Both the position numbers and the translations under genes were made by a program. From NCBI GenBank assembly GCA_021234155.1, contig JAJEKV010000176.1, forward strand, positions 124,001 to 188,000: a stretch of DNA of 64,000 nt, in the 5' to 3' direction. The notes beneath the pieces are model-generated. The model saw nothing but the letters and a program-made list of their open reading frames with translations. It was not told the origin of the DNA and did no database searches. The DNA comes from Isoetes taiwanensis (lineage: Eukaryota > Streptophyta > Lycopodiopsida > Isoetales > Isoetaceae). This document shows positions 9,946 through 23,215 of the stretch, in pieces (position 1 is the stretch's first letter; each line of letters opens with the position of its first letter).

Positions 9946-12905
9946 ACTGCCCTGTGTTGTGTCACTACCCTGTGTTGTGTTGATTTAGATTGTGTTGCGG
10001 ATCAAAGGTTTTGTGCAGACAGCCAACCGCCCCCATTTTTTGAGGCCAGTGCTTCGAAAAGCCTACCTATATGCCAAGGTAGTTCGCGGTAGCCATGAAA
10101 CAACGGTATTTTGGATTTCTTGGTCACAATTCACCCTTTGTTCTGAAGGCAGCAACTATATAGGATATGGGTTTGATTTGCAACCCAGTCTTTCGCCCAG
10201 ACTACACTTCTGCAACATTGCAAGGGGGAGAGCTTTTCAAGTTTGTTTGTATATCACATTACCATATGAAGTTGTGCTTTTCAAGTTTGTTCATATGTGG
10301 TATTACCATATGAAGCTATGGCAAGGCAATCAGAGGCGATGCCATTTGGTTAGATTGATAAAATGCGGGCCAATTTCCAAAAGACAATTTTGTTTTGAAA
10401 GCTTTTCCAGTTGGCCAACGCATACCTAGAATTATATTGAAGAATTGATATATGTAAGGCTCGTTAGGAACTTTGTGCTCGTTAGGAAGTTTGTGAAACC
10501 ATAACACATGGTCTAAACAATAGTTAAAAAGCAATTAAAAAGGGATGAATATTGCAATATCAAGTTTTACATTTCTATTAAATGCTGCTAATAAATCAAT
10601 TTTGAATAATGATAGAGGAAACCGCATTGGGGAGGGGGTTTCCTGAAATAAACCCCCTAGCGGCCGCCCGCGAGCGGCGGAAGCCATGAATACATGTACA
10701 TACATAAATACATGTAGAGCTTCAACGCAGACCAGAGTCTTAAATCTGATGACAGATGAACCAGGTAATCAATCCGCTATAGATCCGCTCTAATCTGGAG
10801 TCAGAGTTAAAGTGCTACACCAGATTTAAGGTGCAAAATAGGAATATAATAAGAAGCAATAAACATGAACAAGCACACAAGACTGCGAAATCTAAAAGCA
10901 GAAGGAAGAACAAAATCAGGTGCAAACAAATCTGGAAGGAAATTCAAAATAAAAAAGTGAAACATGAATCGAAACAGTCTCTGAACGCAAAAATCTGTAT
11001 AAGAAGATATACTAGGCGGGGAGCTGAACCTCGACGAACCCAATCTGTATAATTGTATCGCCCAGAGGATCAGCACAAATCACCCAACCAATACAACTTT
11101 TGGCGCTGCAAAGGTTCTGAGAGTGCTTAAGCTATTCTCGCAGCTTCTTCAGTGATGAAAATCTTCAAAAAAAGAAATAGAGGAAATGCCACCCAAGATT
11201 TAAACATGCAGACAAATCCGACAGACGATTACTTGGACGACCTTCGTAAAAGAGAGCCTTGTTTTAAGGATTCAAAATAGGAACCTCGTGCCCTTGCCAA
11301 AAAAAAAAAAAAAAAAAAACCATTAAACCCAAAAAGTAACAAAATCCACTATTTATCCCTCCCCACCCTCCCCCCCCAAAAAAAAAAAAAAAAACTTAAA
11401 AAAAACAAAGAAAAAATATCTTTTGGGGACCTTATAACAGTTCAGTGCAGCAGTCAGATATGTAAGTAGCCAAAATTAATTATTTGGCTGCCTTCCAAGG
11501 TATGAACGCATAATTTAAAGGTGTGATCTTTAATAACAATGCTCTTCTATTTGATTTATTCAGCTGTTAGGTTAGACATTTCATCTTCAAGATTGATTCA
11601 AATTTAGCTTCTCGTGTGTTACTTCTAGAATTCCCTCTCCCTTTTTCGAGCCTTCAGGGCTGATCCGACCATTAATTCTTTTTAATCAAGGCTCATTTTC
11701 AGTCATGTTATCAGTCATGCACTTCAAACAGAAATCTATTTTCCCTCTTATCCATTTTCCCTCTGATAGCGTGGCGCTGCCGAATGCTGTGCCATATAAA
11801 GATGGTTCTATCCTTTAAAATCTCATACAACCATGCTTTCTTGCACTCCATCTAGGGCTGCTGATCATTGATTCTACAATTGAAGCTGCAGAGGTTCTCT
11901 GAGGCCTCATTTTTCCTGGCCCAAGAATTGCAGCAGGAATATAATTTCAGCTCCTATTCGCAATGCTAATTCATGTCTAGTTGTAGTCCAGTAGTCACTA
12001 AGAAAAAGGCCATTAGGAACATGATGAGAGGCTCTTGGACCTTGGAAAACTTGAACAAGACAAGGGATGATGTGGAAGACGTGCCAGGTATGGGCTTCTG
12101 ATGTGCCAGTTCAGTCCAGAAAGGTAGGGATATTTGAGGCAATTTTTTATATTATAAGAAGTGTTTAATCTGTCAAACTTTAAAATATCTGTATTCTTCA
12201 TGTCAATCCGTATATGTTTTGCTTTTCTAGTTTTTTCAGGTGATCTGATCCATCACGTGTTCATCAATGGCTTCCAAGTTCTTTTCGTACCTTCTGTCAT
12301 TGCATTGCAAAGCTTACCTTCTGTCATTGCATTGCAATACTTTGCCATAAACCCAAATAAGAGGGCAAAATATTGGATGCCCATTTCTTTTCATAATCAC
12401 ATCATTTGCAAATTCCACAAAGGAGGTCAAGTATATACCTCTGTTGAGGATAGCAAAAATATATTGTACAAGGTACCGGTCAGCAAGGGGATATTCAGTA
12501 TTTTTTAATAAATTTGTCTTGATGGATATAGTCTAAGCATATTCCATCCCTACTCGATCTAATTTCCTTAGTTTAAGGACAATTCCTGTAGCAATTTTAC
12601 GTGAAGCAAATAAGATGGGATAGTAGGGGCATCTCATCATAGGGGTCCAAAAAGATTCGAGACCCTTCATGGACAACTTTTTGTGGTAGAGTTTTGGGGA
12701 CTCTTGAAATATAAACTTAAAAAAAAAAAAACGTTTTTCAGTTTAGATGAACTTACTGGGAAAGCCGCAAAAACTGAAGGGCCACCATTATTTCTTGTTA
12801 TTTCTTAGTAGAAGCGAATAAGTAAATAAAATGTCAATTACTTGACCCATTCTTATATTTTGCAGAAGTTTATTTATTTGATATCCAATTATTGTGTATC
12901 GGTGT
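9946..12905 (+). repeat. Block A: upstream region of the RLK locus, without the gene
   Basis: Two stretches (about 9960-10600 and 11440-12905) match block B (13676-14310 and 14735-16480) at high identity. The match stops at TATTGTGTATC (12905), exactly where the RLK coding region begins in blocks B and C. So this copy has kept the promoter side and lost the gene. ORFs in this block (for example 9992-10429) are not kept in frame between A and B and I do not call them genes. Confidence 0.8.
10612..11437. other. Block A-specific sequence with long A-tracts
   Basis: About 825 bp present in block A and not in block B. It starts with a GC-rich foldback (GGGGGTTTCC, then CGGCCGCCCGCGAGCGGCGG) and ends near A-runs at 11300-11400. 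It looks inserted, but I see no clear target duplication or family. Confidence 0.5.
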
Positions 12906-13675
12906 CATCTATAGCAACTTGTCCATTTTTGCATATTTTAATTCGCATCTAAAATGACACATGGGAATTGCAACCTTATATTATTTATCAAGTAAAAAAA
13001 AAAAAGATTAAAAAAAACAAAACCCCCCTAGAAGACGACAGCAGGTTGGCGTGATTTTGGAGTTGACATAATACCAATTTAATTGGATGATGGTTCAAGG
13101 TTGAAAAGATATCAATGAGATCTATCTATTGCACTAAACGAGAGATCATTTGGACTTTTCAATCAACGATATGCTAGAAAATGTGATCCAGTGAGTTAGT
13201 TATAACAGTTTTGCTGACTGAACCCGTTAGGTTCTGATTTCTAATTGGTAGTTCATTTATCTTTATTTGGCCTAGTTGGCATGTTTTGAAGGCCCTTTTG
13301 TATTTTCAAAAAAGTATTAACGATTTGGATTACAGGGCTTGGGTTTGCATGGCCTTGGATTTACACGGTCTGAGAACCACAGTCTTGGGTCTTAGAAGAA
13401 TAAACTTTAGCACAAATGAAATAGTAATTCATGTTTAGATGCTCAAACACAAAAAAATTTAGATTATTCGAGTTATATTGTAAATGATCGGATTGAAATC
13501 GCACTTACAGGACCCATATCAAATCTTACATATTTCTGATCATGCAGTTCAATTGTAGAGGACCCAGACTAGATTTTTAGATGACCCACATGAAATTATG
13601 CTTGAGTCTATGTGATTTTGGGTCTAGCAAACCTCAGATGTATAAATTTATTGCCAGGTTGTAGTATTTTTACAA
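12906..13675. other. Spacer between blocks A and B
   Basis: AT-rich DNA with no ORF or repeat that I can support. Confidence 0.6.
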
Positions 13676-16487
13676 CCCTGTGTTGTGTCGATTTAGATTG
13701 TGTTGTGGCTCAAAGGTTTTGTGCAGACAGCCAACCGCCCCCATTTTTCGAGGCCAGTGCTTCCAAGCGCCTGCTTGTATGCAAAGGTAGTCCGTTGTAG
13801 CCATGAAACAGTGTTATTTGGATTTCCTGGTCACAATTCACCCTTTGTTCTGAAGGCAGCAACTATATGGGATATGGGTTTGATTTGCAATCCAGTCTTT
13901 TGCCCAAGGCTACACTTCTGCAACATTGCAAGCGAGAGAGCTTTTCAAGTTTGTTTGTATGCCATATTACCATATGAAGTTGTGTTTTTCAAGTTTGTTC
14001 ATCCATGGTATTACCATATGAAGCTCAAGACAACCAGAGGTGATGCCATTTGGTTAGATTGATAAAATGCGGGCCAACTTCCAAAAGACAACTTTGTTTT
14101 GAAAGCTCTTCGAGTTGGTCAACGCTATGTATAATGTCGAATGAGCCCATCTCTAGAATTATATTGAAGAACTGATGTATGTAAGGCTCGTTAGGAACTT
14201 CGTGGGACCACAACACATGGTCTAGACAATAGTTAAAAATGCAATTAAGAAGCGATGAATATTGCAATATCAAGTTTTACATTTCTATTAAATACTCCTA
14301 ACAAATTAATTTTGAACAATGATTCGGAAGTACTATTCTATGGAATACAAAGTCAAAGAAAGTCATCTCAAATCAGATTTCTTTGCGTTTCTTTGCGAGT
14401 GACAGGGGTATGTGCAATGCAAAAACAAGAAAACGCTAATAAAAAGGATATATATTAGCGGTGATATTTTGGTTTGTCTTCCCTGGTGCACAGGGAACTG
14501 GCTCCGCCAGCGCTAAATTCTTGTATGATGTATTGTTAATTCTGGAAGTGGAATGTTCATAGTAGGCGTTGTACATAAAACACGTCCCCCCCTTTTCTTT
14601 TTGACCCTTCATGGTCTTACCATATGCCCTAATTTGGCATTTCATGTTTTCCAGGTTTGTTTGCACTCTGACCCTTTTAACCGTTCAGTGCTCTAATTTG
14701 GTGCTATTTTTTCACTACTTTTTTGCATGCATGCAGTCAGATATGTAAGTAGCCGAAATTAATTATTTGGTGCCTTCCAAGGTAAGGTTATTGGTCTGGC
14801 TGAGGCTGATAACCAAAAATGTGTGACCGACGTTGTACATCCGAGGCCAGATATTTGGCACGTAGCCGGGCCTCGGCCTTACGTGCCAAATATCTGGCCG
14901 AGAACGTACAACCGAGGTGACGCATTTTAGGTTATCGGCTGAGGCGAAGACCGATAACCACCTTATCGGGCTGATAACTAATTACCTCCTAGTACTAGTA
15001 CTGATAACTAGTTATCACTCCTACGAGTGATAACTTAATTATCAGACTCTCCCTTTACACTAGAGAGTCCGATAAGAGGTATGAACTCATAATCTAAAGG
15101 TGTGATCTTTAATAACCATGCTCTTCTGTTTGATTTATTCAGCCTGTTGGTATATTAATATTTCATCTTCAAGATTGATTCAAATTTAGCTTCTCGTGTG
15201 TTACTTCTGGAATTCCCTCTCCTTTTTCCGAGTCTTCAGGGCTGATCCGACCACTAATTCTTCTTATTCAAGGCTCATTTTCAGTCATGTTATCAGTCAA
15301 GCACTTCAAACAGAAATCTATTTCCCCTCTTATCCATTTTCCCTCTGATAGTGTGGCGCTGTCGAATGCTGCGCAATATGAAGATGGTTCTATCCTTCAA
15401 AATCTCATACAGCCATGCTTTCTTGCACTCCATCTAGGGCTGCTGATCATTCTACAATTGAAGCTGCAGAGGTTCTCATGGACCTCATTTGTTCCTGGCC
15501 TAAGAATTGCAGCAAGAATATAATTTCAGCTCCTATTCCCATTGCCAATTCATGTCCAGTTGCAGTCCAGTAGTCACCAAGAAAGGCCATTAGGAACATG
15601 AAGAAAGGCTCGAAAACTTGAACAAGACAAGGGATGATGTGGAAGACCTGCCAGATATAGGCTTCTGACGTGCCAGTTCAGTCCAGATAGGAATATTTGA
15701 GGCAATTTTTTACATTATAAAAAGTGTTTAATCTGTCAAACTTTGGAATATCTGTATTCTTCATGTCAACTTGTATATGTTTTGCTTTTTTAGTTTTTTC
15801 AGGTGATCTGATCCATCCCGTGTTCATCAATGGCTTCCAAGATCTTATTTTGTACCTTCTGTCATTGCATTCCAGAGCTTACCTTCTGTCATCGCATTGC
15901 AATACTTTGCCATAAACCCAAATAAGAGGGCAAAATATTGGATGCCCATTTTGTTCATAACCACAATCATCTGCAAATTCCATAAAGGAGGTCGATAGCA
16001 GAAATATATTGCACAAGGTACCGGTCAGCAAGGGGATATTTAGTATTTTTTTAATCAAATTAGTCTTGATGAACATAGTCTAAGCTTATTCCATCCCTAC
16101 TCGATCTAATTTCCTTAGTTTAAGGACAATTCCTGTAGCAAATAAGATGGGGTAGTAGGGGCATCTCATCATAGGGGTCCAAAAAGATTCGAGACCCTTC
16201 ATGAACGGATTTTTGTGGTAGAGTTTTGGGAACTCTTGAAATATAAACTTGAAAAAAAAAACGTTTTTCAGCTTAGATTAAGTTACTGGGAAAGGGGCAA
16301 AAACTGAAGGGCCACCATAGCAATGGACCACTTTATTATTTAAGACTCTATATCTGCACTCTCCATTTCTTGTTATTTCTTAATAGAAGCGAATAATTAA
16401 TCAGAATGTCAATTACTTGACCCATTCTTATTTTGCAGAAGTTTATTTATTTGATATCCAAATATTGTGTATCAGTGTGAATCTAAG
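13676..16487 (+). repeat. Block B: duplicated upstream region of the RLK locus
   Basis: Matches block A over its whole length except for a 294-bp insertion (14783-15076) here and different DNA at 14310-14735. Its last 650 bp also match block C (22563-23215). At 16337-16345 it reads TTATTTAAG where block C has the TATA box TTATATAAG, so the promoter is probably weakened. Confidence 0.8.
14783..15076. mobile_element. Foldback/MITE-like insertion (294 bp)
   Basis: Absent from the matching site in block A (CCAAGG|TATGAAC, about 11496), present here between AGG (14780-14782) and AGG (15077-15079), which suggests a 3-bp target duplication. The left 186 bp fold into a near-perfect hairpin: CCAGATATTTGGCACGTA pairs with TACGTGCCAAATATCTGG, and the arms continue outward with few mismatches. 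The right 110 bp hold more palindromes (CTAGTACTAG, GATAACTAGTTATC). No ORF, so it would need a transposase from elsewhere. Confidence 0.75.
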
Positions 16488-18242
16488 ATGAGGACTATGA
16501 GCTCTCTCTGCCTCTTTTTGCTGCTAAGGCTTGGAATGGCACTCACAGATTTGGAAGTGCAAATTTCTTCCGTGGACTCCATTTATGGTGACGTTCATCC
16601 CGTCTATGGCAAAGATCATACTCTGTTGGCCAATGGCAAATTCTGCCTGGGCTTTTCTTCATCCTCTAAGGGAAGAATTTATTTTGGAATCTTCATCAAC
16701 TGGCAGGCAGATGCTCAGCTGGTATGGTCACCTCCAAACACCCACCTTCTCAATTTGGGTTCTAGTTTTTCTCTTAAAAACGAGAGTAAATCTCTACTGT
16801 TGCAAAATAGAGAAGGAAAACCAGTATGGCAAGTAGAGGGAGTGTGGAACTGTAACATAACAGACCAAGGAAATTTAATGTTGTATAGTGAGAGTAGCAT
16901 TATGTGGCAAAGTTGGAAAAATTCGACAGATACTTTGCTTATGCAACAGCCATTCACTAACCTGTCAGGCAGGATATACACAAAAGGTAACATGTTTTAT
17001 GTGCGCTCTGGTGCCTGTAACTTCAGCCAAGGACTACAGTATGCAATAGATTCTGCAATGCACCTGGAGAGTTGAATCCAACGATCTTGGCTCTTTCTTA
17101 AACTCGTCCTCTTGTCCAACGCCAGATCTTCCTCGCAAAATGTTCTATTCTGTTCTATTTTTTTCGTCCTTGCTGGCTGCCCTCTTGGTCTTGCTTTTAT
17201 ATTCAGAAATCTTGTTCTTCTTTGATAAAACAACCCATATCAAAAATTGCCTCCCCTTGTTATGGTTAGCTTTATTACTTCCACAATTGCTATTGCCCTA
17301 TTGAGTGTCCAGGAGCCTTTGATTGTTAATTACTACGAAGATCCGAGATTTGCAGCATTTTCTCGTGCTTTTGTAGCATTTTCTGGTGGATTTGATGTCT
17401 TCATGCTACATATATTCAATGTGACTCTCTGTTGTGTCCTTAAAACAAGCACTCGCCCTTCAGAAAACCTCCTTGTTGCATTGATTACTTTTAACATGCT
17501 TAGTCTTTTGAGTACACATGTCGGGATTATTGTATTTCGCCACATGTATAAAATATGGAAAAGAGCATATGCCCTCGGATAGTTTTCTATCAGCTACAAA
17601 TACAATATGCCTAATTTTGATGGGACTACCCGGCCGTAAGTGGTGCAACACTCTTGTTCCTGTTGCATTAGTACTTGCAGCCAATGGCGTAATTAGTACT
17701 TCAGCCAATGCCAATTCTACATTCTGTGCAGTTCTGGTGTAGTATACAAAAAAAAAGGTTTCTACTGTATTTAGTCACCTGCCTCTTGGGAAGACCGCGT
17801 CCTAAAAATGACAGCGATGATGAAATCATGATGTCTTTGACCAGTTACACATACGAGGAGTTGGAGGTGATTACTAATCAATTTAGTGAATTGGTTGGTA
17901 AGGGGGGCTTTGGAGGAGTATACAAAGGGATTCTTTTGGATGGAAAGAAAGTAGCAGTAAAGAAATTAGAGAGTACTAGTCAGGGAAAGAGAGAATTCAA
18001 AGCAGAAATTGAGATTCTAGGGAAGGTACACCACATGAATTTGGCTGGTTTATTGGGATTTTGCGCAGATGGCCTTCATAGGCTTCTTGTTTATGAATTG
18101 ATGGCCAATGGTTCCCTTGATAGATGGATATTTTATGATGGGACCTTCCTAGACTGGCAAGCTAGAATAAAAATCTTGGTGGGAACCGCTCGAGGTCTAG
18201 CATACTTACATGAAGAATGTGATCCCAGGATAATTCACTTGG
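16488..18242 (+). pseudogene. Truncated copy of the lectin/multi-membrane-span RLK
   Basis: Nearly identical to the intact gene at 23216-25804 but broken. Compared with that gene it lacks 182 bp (23790-23971 there), which shifts the frame to an early stop after AMHLES; lacks about 14 bp near 17580; and has a replacement of about 200 bp by some 20 filler bases near 17690. The kinase N-lobe is intact in one frame (ELVGKGGFGGVYKG, VAVKKLE) but the copy ends at IIHL (18242), one residue before the catalytic Asp, so no catalytic loop, DFG or APE. It holds 18 bp (ITSTIA near 17280) that the intact gene lacks, so neither copy derives simply from the other. Confidence 0.93.
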
Positions 18243-19187
18243 CATTAGGGCGGATTTGGGGTCTCAAAATGGACCATAACTTGGATGCCAGAATTCCACG
18301 TCATGTTTCTCGCGACCAATGATGTTTGCGCATTTTTTTCCAAAGTCAGTATTAGTTGGCAAGTAGAAAGAGGAGCAGGCTTATTGGCATCCACATGGCG
18401 AAATTTCATAGGACATGTTTGTGCATTCATTGCAACCACATTAACGGCCCGCATTTTTTGAAAATCGTATCGCGGACCAAAATAATGGCTACTTTTTTCG
18501 CCTATTGTGCACATGCCCACATGCACCAACCACCTTATCAAATTTTGGCACCAAGATTTCCATTGTTCACATTAGCCCCGCTACGTGCATCCTCTCCACC
18601 TTCACTCTTCATTTGCAATCGAAGTCTCCAATAGTGTCTGTGTTTTTGCCCCATTTACAGAACACTCAAGGTCAAGAAGTAGGAGGTTATGTCTCCAAAG
18701 GTTCATGGGTGAGTATGTTATAGCATCGATGAGGGGCAAGCATAGAGTTAAGCGACAACGGCGAGGCGATGTGCGGACAAGCAAACGTACATTACATGCC
18801 ATGTTTTTACTACCCAAATTTTCATTCTGAAGTTTTCCTACTTTTCAGCTCTTCCCATTCATCGTATTGCTCCCTGCCATTCATTTACAATTCAATGACC
18901 GATCTGTATCTCTAATTGCATCCATCATTGCTCCTAGTACTCCTACATTGCTTCTGCAGTTCATCACTTACAAAACAATAAAGGCATGACGATGGAAGGA
19001 TATCTATCCGGCTCGTGGGTGAGAATGCTATCCTTAACGAAGGGTGACTATGGAGTTACATCGCCGGAGCGACATTCATACGCAATGAATAGGTAGAACT
19101 GTAGGGTTCAAATAAATGCTATGGATAGCATATTGCAAGAAAAAAGGGAAGCGAGGGGGGGAAGGGATTTGATTGTTTACAGTAACC
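18243..19187. other. Unassigned spacer after the RLK pseudogene
   Basis: Sequence of unknown origin that replaces the RLK 3' end. Short ORFs overlap on both strands without protein-like features. The breakpoint at 18242/18243 is sharp, as expected for a deletion or an insertion end. Confidence 0.6.
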
Positions 19188-20460
19188 AGTAAACCAGCCA
19201 CAGTAATCTGTAAACCAACTTTTACTAGTCTAGACTAGTCTTTTTACAAACTAGCTAGTTTTTGTCCCACTGCCAACGAGCAGCCAAAGTGGAGGACATG
19301 TATAAGCTTTTAAGTTCTACCACGTCGGGGATCATCATCGTATACCCCTAGTAACTAACTTCCAAATATAAGTGACATTGGCAAGGTTTGAACCCATGAC
19401 CAAATAAACACATATTTTGGCATTACTAGACTTATACCAACTCAACTTTGGCCATACATGCACACTTTGTAGGCAGGATACAATCCCACCTTGAGGAAGT
19501 TTTCGGATCCTAGGGGCAAGTCTAGGGGCATCGTTGAACCCAACGTCACCAGCCTAGTGCCGCCTGCCACGTATGACTTTTTGGGCATCCTAGGACCAAA
19601 GAGCTTTTTATAGTAACCGATAAACCCGACCCGCGATGTCAGAAACCAACTTTTCTTGGTCTAGACTAGTCTTTTTACAAACTAGCTAGTTTTTGTCCCT
19701 TTATAACGAAAGCGACCAAAGTGGAGGACATGTATAAGCTTTTAAGTTCTACCACGTCGGGGATCATCATCGTATACCCCTAGTAACCAACTTCCAAATA
19801 TAAGTGACATTGGCAAGGTTTGAACCCATGACCAAATGAACACATATTTTGGCATTACTAGGCTTATACCAACTCACCATACATCCGTTGGGCAAAATTT
19901 TGGCCATACATGCACACTTTGTAGGCAGGATACAATGTGAGGAAGTCTTCGGATCCTAGGGGCATCGTTGAACCCAACGTCGCCAGCCTAGTGCCGCCTG
20001 CCACGTATGACTTTTTGGGCATCCTAGGACCAGAGGGCTTTTTACAAAGAACCAAGAAACCCGCCCACGATGTCAGAAACTAATTTTTTTCGGTCTAGTC
20101 TAGTCTTTTACAAACTAGCTAGTTTTTGTCCCACTTTAACGAAAGCAAACCAAAGTGGAGGACATGTATAGGCTTTTAAGTTCTACCATGTCGGGGATCG
20201 TCATCGTATACCCCTAGTAACCAACTTCCAAATATAAGTGACATTAGCAAGGTTTGAACCCATGACTAAATGAACACTTATTTTTGGCATTACTAGACCT
20301 ATACCAACTCACCACACATCCGTTGGGCAAAACTTTGGCCATACATGCACACTTTGTAGGTAGGATACAATCTCACCTTGAGGAAGTTTTTGGATCCTAG
20401 GGGCAACTCTAGGGGCATCGCTGAACCCAGCGTGACTTTTTGGGCATCCTAGGACCTAAG
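19188..20460 (+). repeat. Three tandem repeats of about 430 bp
   Basis: GGAGGACATGTATA recurs at about 19291, 19721 and 20157, so the period is 430-436 bp. Each unit also contains ACAAACTAGCTAGTTTTTGT, a TTCTACCA(C/T)GTCGGGGATC segment, AACTTCCAAATATAAGTGAC and a GGGCATCCTAGGACC end. The third unit is shortened at its right end. No ORF is conserved across the units. They lie just upstream of a Helitron 3' end and may be inside that element. Confidence 0.9.
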
Positions 20461-20932
20461 CAACGACAATGAATGGATTCATAAATGTGCCCGGCGTATG
20501 GATAATGCTCACCATTAGTCAAATGACATCTCAACACTCGCTATTTGCCATCTCAATTAGAACTCTTTTTGCACTTGTAAGAGTTTAGGGCCAATGTTGT
20601 TCCTCGAATATCACCACATTGTCAATTGTTAATGTGCTTTCATCTTCATCATACATGCTAAAGTCACTTTTAATTATTAAGGCATTGCACCCTCTTACTT
20701 ATGCATACGAATGTTGGACAAGACTACCATTATAAAAAAAAATACATGCTTTAATGAGGTTAGTGCAAGGTTAATACATTGATAAAAAATGTCATTAGAC
20801 AATTTCAACAACAAGAATGTTCACAAAAGCAAATAATATCTATTCTTGCCAATATCCAACATGTGTTGTCGTCAAATGGACGTTAGAAGCCAATGAAAAA
20901 CACAAGCGAAGACGTTAGCTGCCAGGACATTA

Positions 20933-20962
20933 GCCCGGCAACGCCGGGCATGCATTTACTAG
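20933..20962 (+). mobile_element. Helitron 3' terminus
   Basis: A perfect 7-bp GC hairpin (GCCCGGC, loop AAC, GCCGGGC; 20933-20949), nine bases, then CTAG followed by T (20959-20963). A short GC hairpin about 10 nt before CTRR at an A/T target is the standard Helitron 3' end. The 5' end (TC) was not located, and no RepHel gene is in the window, so the copy would be non-autonomous. Confidence 0.75.
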
Positions 20963-22562
20963 TATAGATTCAATAGATTTAGCACGGTAGTTTGCTGGTT
21001 GCATTTGTTAAAGTATTGTTATTAGGATACTGAATTATTTTGGTAGAGGTTCGAGTTTCGTATCTCAAATTCTAAAATCTTAGGCGAACTCGTTTAGAGA
21101 TGTAGGAGAACGTGTATTCCATATTTCAAAATCATAGGCGCCCCTAATCATAAATGACCATAATCGAAACAAGAGGCACCCAGAAGCCCCAACATATGAT
21201 CTGGGCAGACGTTTACTAGTACAATATTAAATCTGTTTTAATGGCATTATACAGTTTATATGATATTTCATAGACGGTCAACAGGGCAAAAGTATGCTGG
21301 TGGGGTACAAAAGCAAGCGTCCGGACACATGCTGACATCACTCATATAACACCCTGTATGGCAGCTTGTTTAGGGTGTTGTACTAGCACATGGTAATTAG
21401 GTAATCAATAGAAATATGTAACAGCTCCAATGAATGACAAGTGGAATACTGTGATAGAATAGTAGGTGCACGACAATGAATAAGAAATGCAGAGATTATC
21501 CTACCACTAGGTAGAAGACCAAATCCTAAAACCCTAGAGGATAAATCATGCACATTTTAGGTGGACCTAACTACAAACTTAATTTTATCACATACAACTA
21601 GGAATCTAGATTGAACTAAGAAATGGGCCTTGCTATTTGTTTTTTTCTTCCTATTATGCAATTTAGAAGTCATCACATACACAGTCAATGCCAGCATAAA
21701 ATAACAAAACACATACAAATTGGCAAGGAAGTTGAAAAAAATGGCAAAAGGGAGGAAAGAATAGAGCAATTGAGGAGAAAGGAAATCACAAAAAGCAATG
21801 CCAATTATCAATCAGAGGTCGGATTCCCATCAACAATACGATAATGTATCAAGAACACAAAAGACAACAAGAGGAATTACTACTATATTAAGCAATCTCA
21901 AAATTACTCAGAATATATGTCATGATCTTCTCCTCAGCCCACTCACAATTTAACCAAAATATCTAGCATAAGAACAAGGGTTCTTTTTCTATATTTGTAT
22001 GCTTTTTTATAAGGTTTTCTATAATTTGGTTGCTGTATTTGTGTGCATGTACTAAATACTATTTTCTTAGCCATTGATTTTAGAGAAAAGGGCAAATGGT
22101 GTGGCACAGACTCGTTTTGTTTGCATATATTTTTATTATTATTATTTGTTGTTTATTTGGCAACCTTTGGGGATGGGGCTATGGTGCCATGCTTGAGAGT
22201 AGAAAAACGCATTGAAGCAAATCATGTGTTTCGCGACAAGTTATGGAAAAAAAGGAATGTCCATTTTTGCCTTCTTATGGGAAAAGGAATGCCCATTTTT
22301 CCCTTTGTGAGATTTAGGGTAAAACAGAGATGGCGAGAATGTTGTGCTACCGATGGCCTAAATCCAACAGTGGAATACCCAGAGCCATATCAGAGGAAAT
22401 TGGAGGTAAGGATCTCGCAAAGCTTTTCTTATTGGATCTGGCTTAGATTTGAAGTATTTTGTTATCTGCAAAAGGGGTAATCTGAATATGGGAAAGCGTT
22501 AAAGAGAAGACCCATGTGTAGCTTGTGGTCATTATCACAGATCAAGGAAGGAGAGCCCCGTG
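20963..22562. other. Spacer between Helitron end and block C
   Basis: Mostly AT-rich with no supported gene. A second ATGCATTTACTAGT-like site (GACGTTTACTAGT near 21210) and a small inverted repeat AACACCCT...AGGGTGTT at about 21347-21380 are the only structures I see. ORF 22043-22480 has no recognisable features. Confidence 0.5.
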
Positions 22563-23215
22563 GCAGCTTACCTTCTGTCATTGCATTGCAATACTTTGCT
22601 ATAAACCCAAATAAGAGGGCAAAATATTGGATGCCCATTTTTTTTCATAACCACATCATCTGCAAATTCCACAAAGGAGGTCAAGTATGTACCTCTGTTA
22701 CGGATAGCAGAAATATATTGTACAAGGTACTGGTCAGCAAGGGGATATTTAGTATTTTTTAATCAAATTAGTCTTGATGGACATAGTCTAAGCATATTCC
22801 ATCCCTACTCGATCTAATTTCCTTAGTTTAAGGACAATTCCTGTAGCAATTTTATGTGAAGCAAATAAGATGGGATGGTAGGGGCATCTCATCATAGGGG
22901 TCCAAAAAGATTCGAGACCCTTCATGAACAGATTTTTGTGTAGAGTTTTGAGGACCCTTGAAATATAGACTTGAAAAAAAAAACGTTTTTCTCAGCTTAG
23001 ATTAAGTTACTGGGAAAGCCGCAAAAACTGAAGGGCCACCATAGCAATGGGCCACTTTATTATATAAGACTCTATATCTGCCAAAACTCTCCATTTCTTG
23101 TTATTTCTTAATAGCAGCGAATAATTAATCAGAATGTCAATTACTTGACCCATTCTTATTTTGCAGAAGTTTATTTATTTGATATCCAAATATTGTGTAT
23201 CAGTGTGAATCTAAG
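22563..23215 (+). promoter_or_regulatory. Upstream region of the intact RLK, with TATA box
   Basis: Block C. It matches blocks A and B from TTACCTTCTGTCATTGCATT onward. A TATA box (TTATATAAG, about 23059-23067) lies 150 bp before the start codon; transcription would begin near 23090-23100. The TATA box is altered in block B. Confidence 0.6.

Noticed and set aside
9992-10429. 145-codon ORF in block A, with a similar ORF at 13700-14062 in block B
   Set aside because: The two copies are homologous DNA but the frame is not kept between them, and the translations show no domain. Treated as noncoding upstream sequence.
11128-11165. Minus-strand text IFITEEAARIA-stop after a possible splice acceptor, in the block A-specific insertion
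   Set aside because: Too short to assign; could be a captured last exon but nothing upstream supports it.
23195-23215. GTG as start of the RLK ORF, seven codons upstream
   Set aside because: Plant genes start at ATG; the ATG at 23216 is followed at once by a signal peptide.
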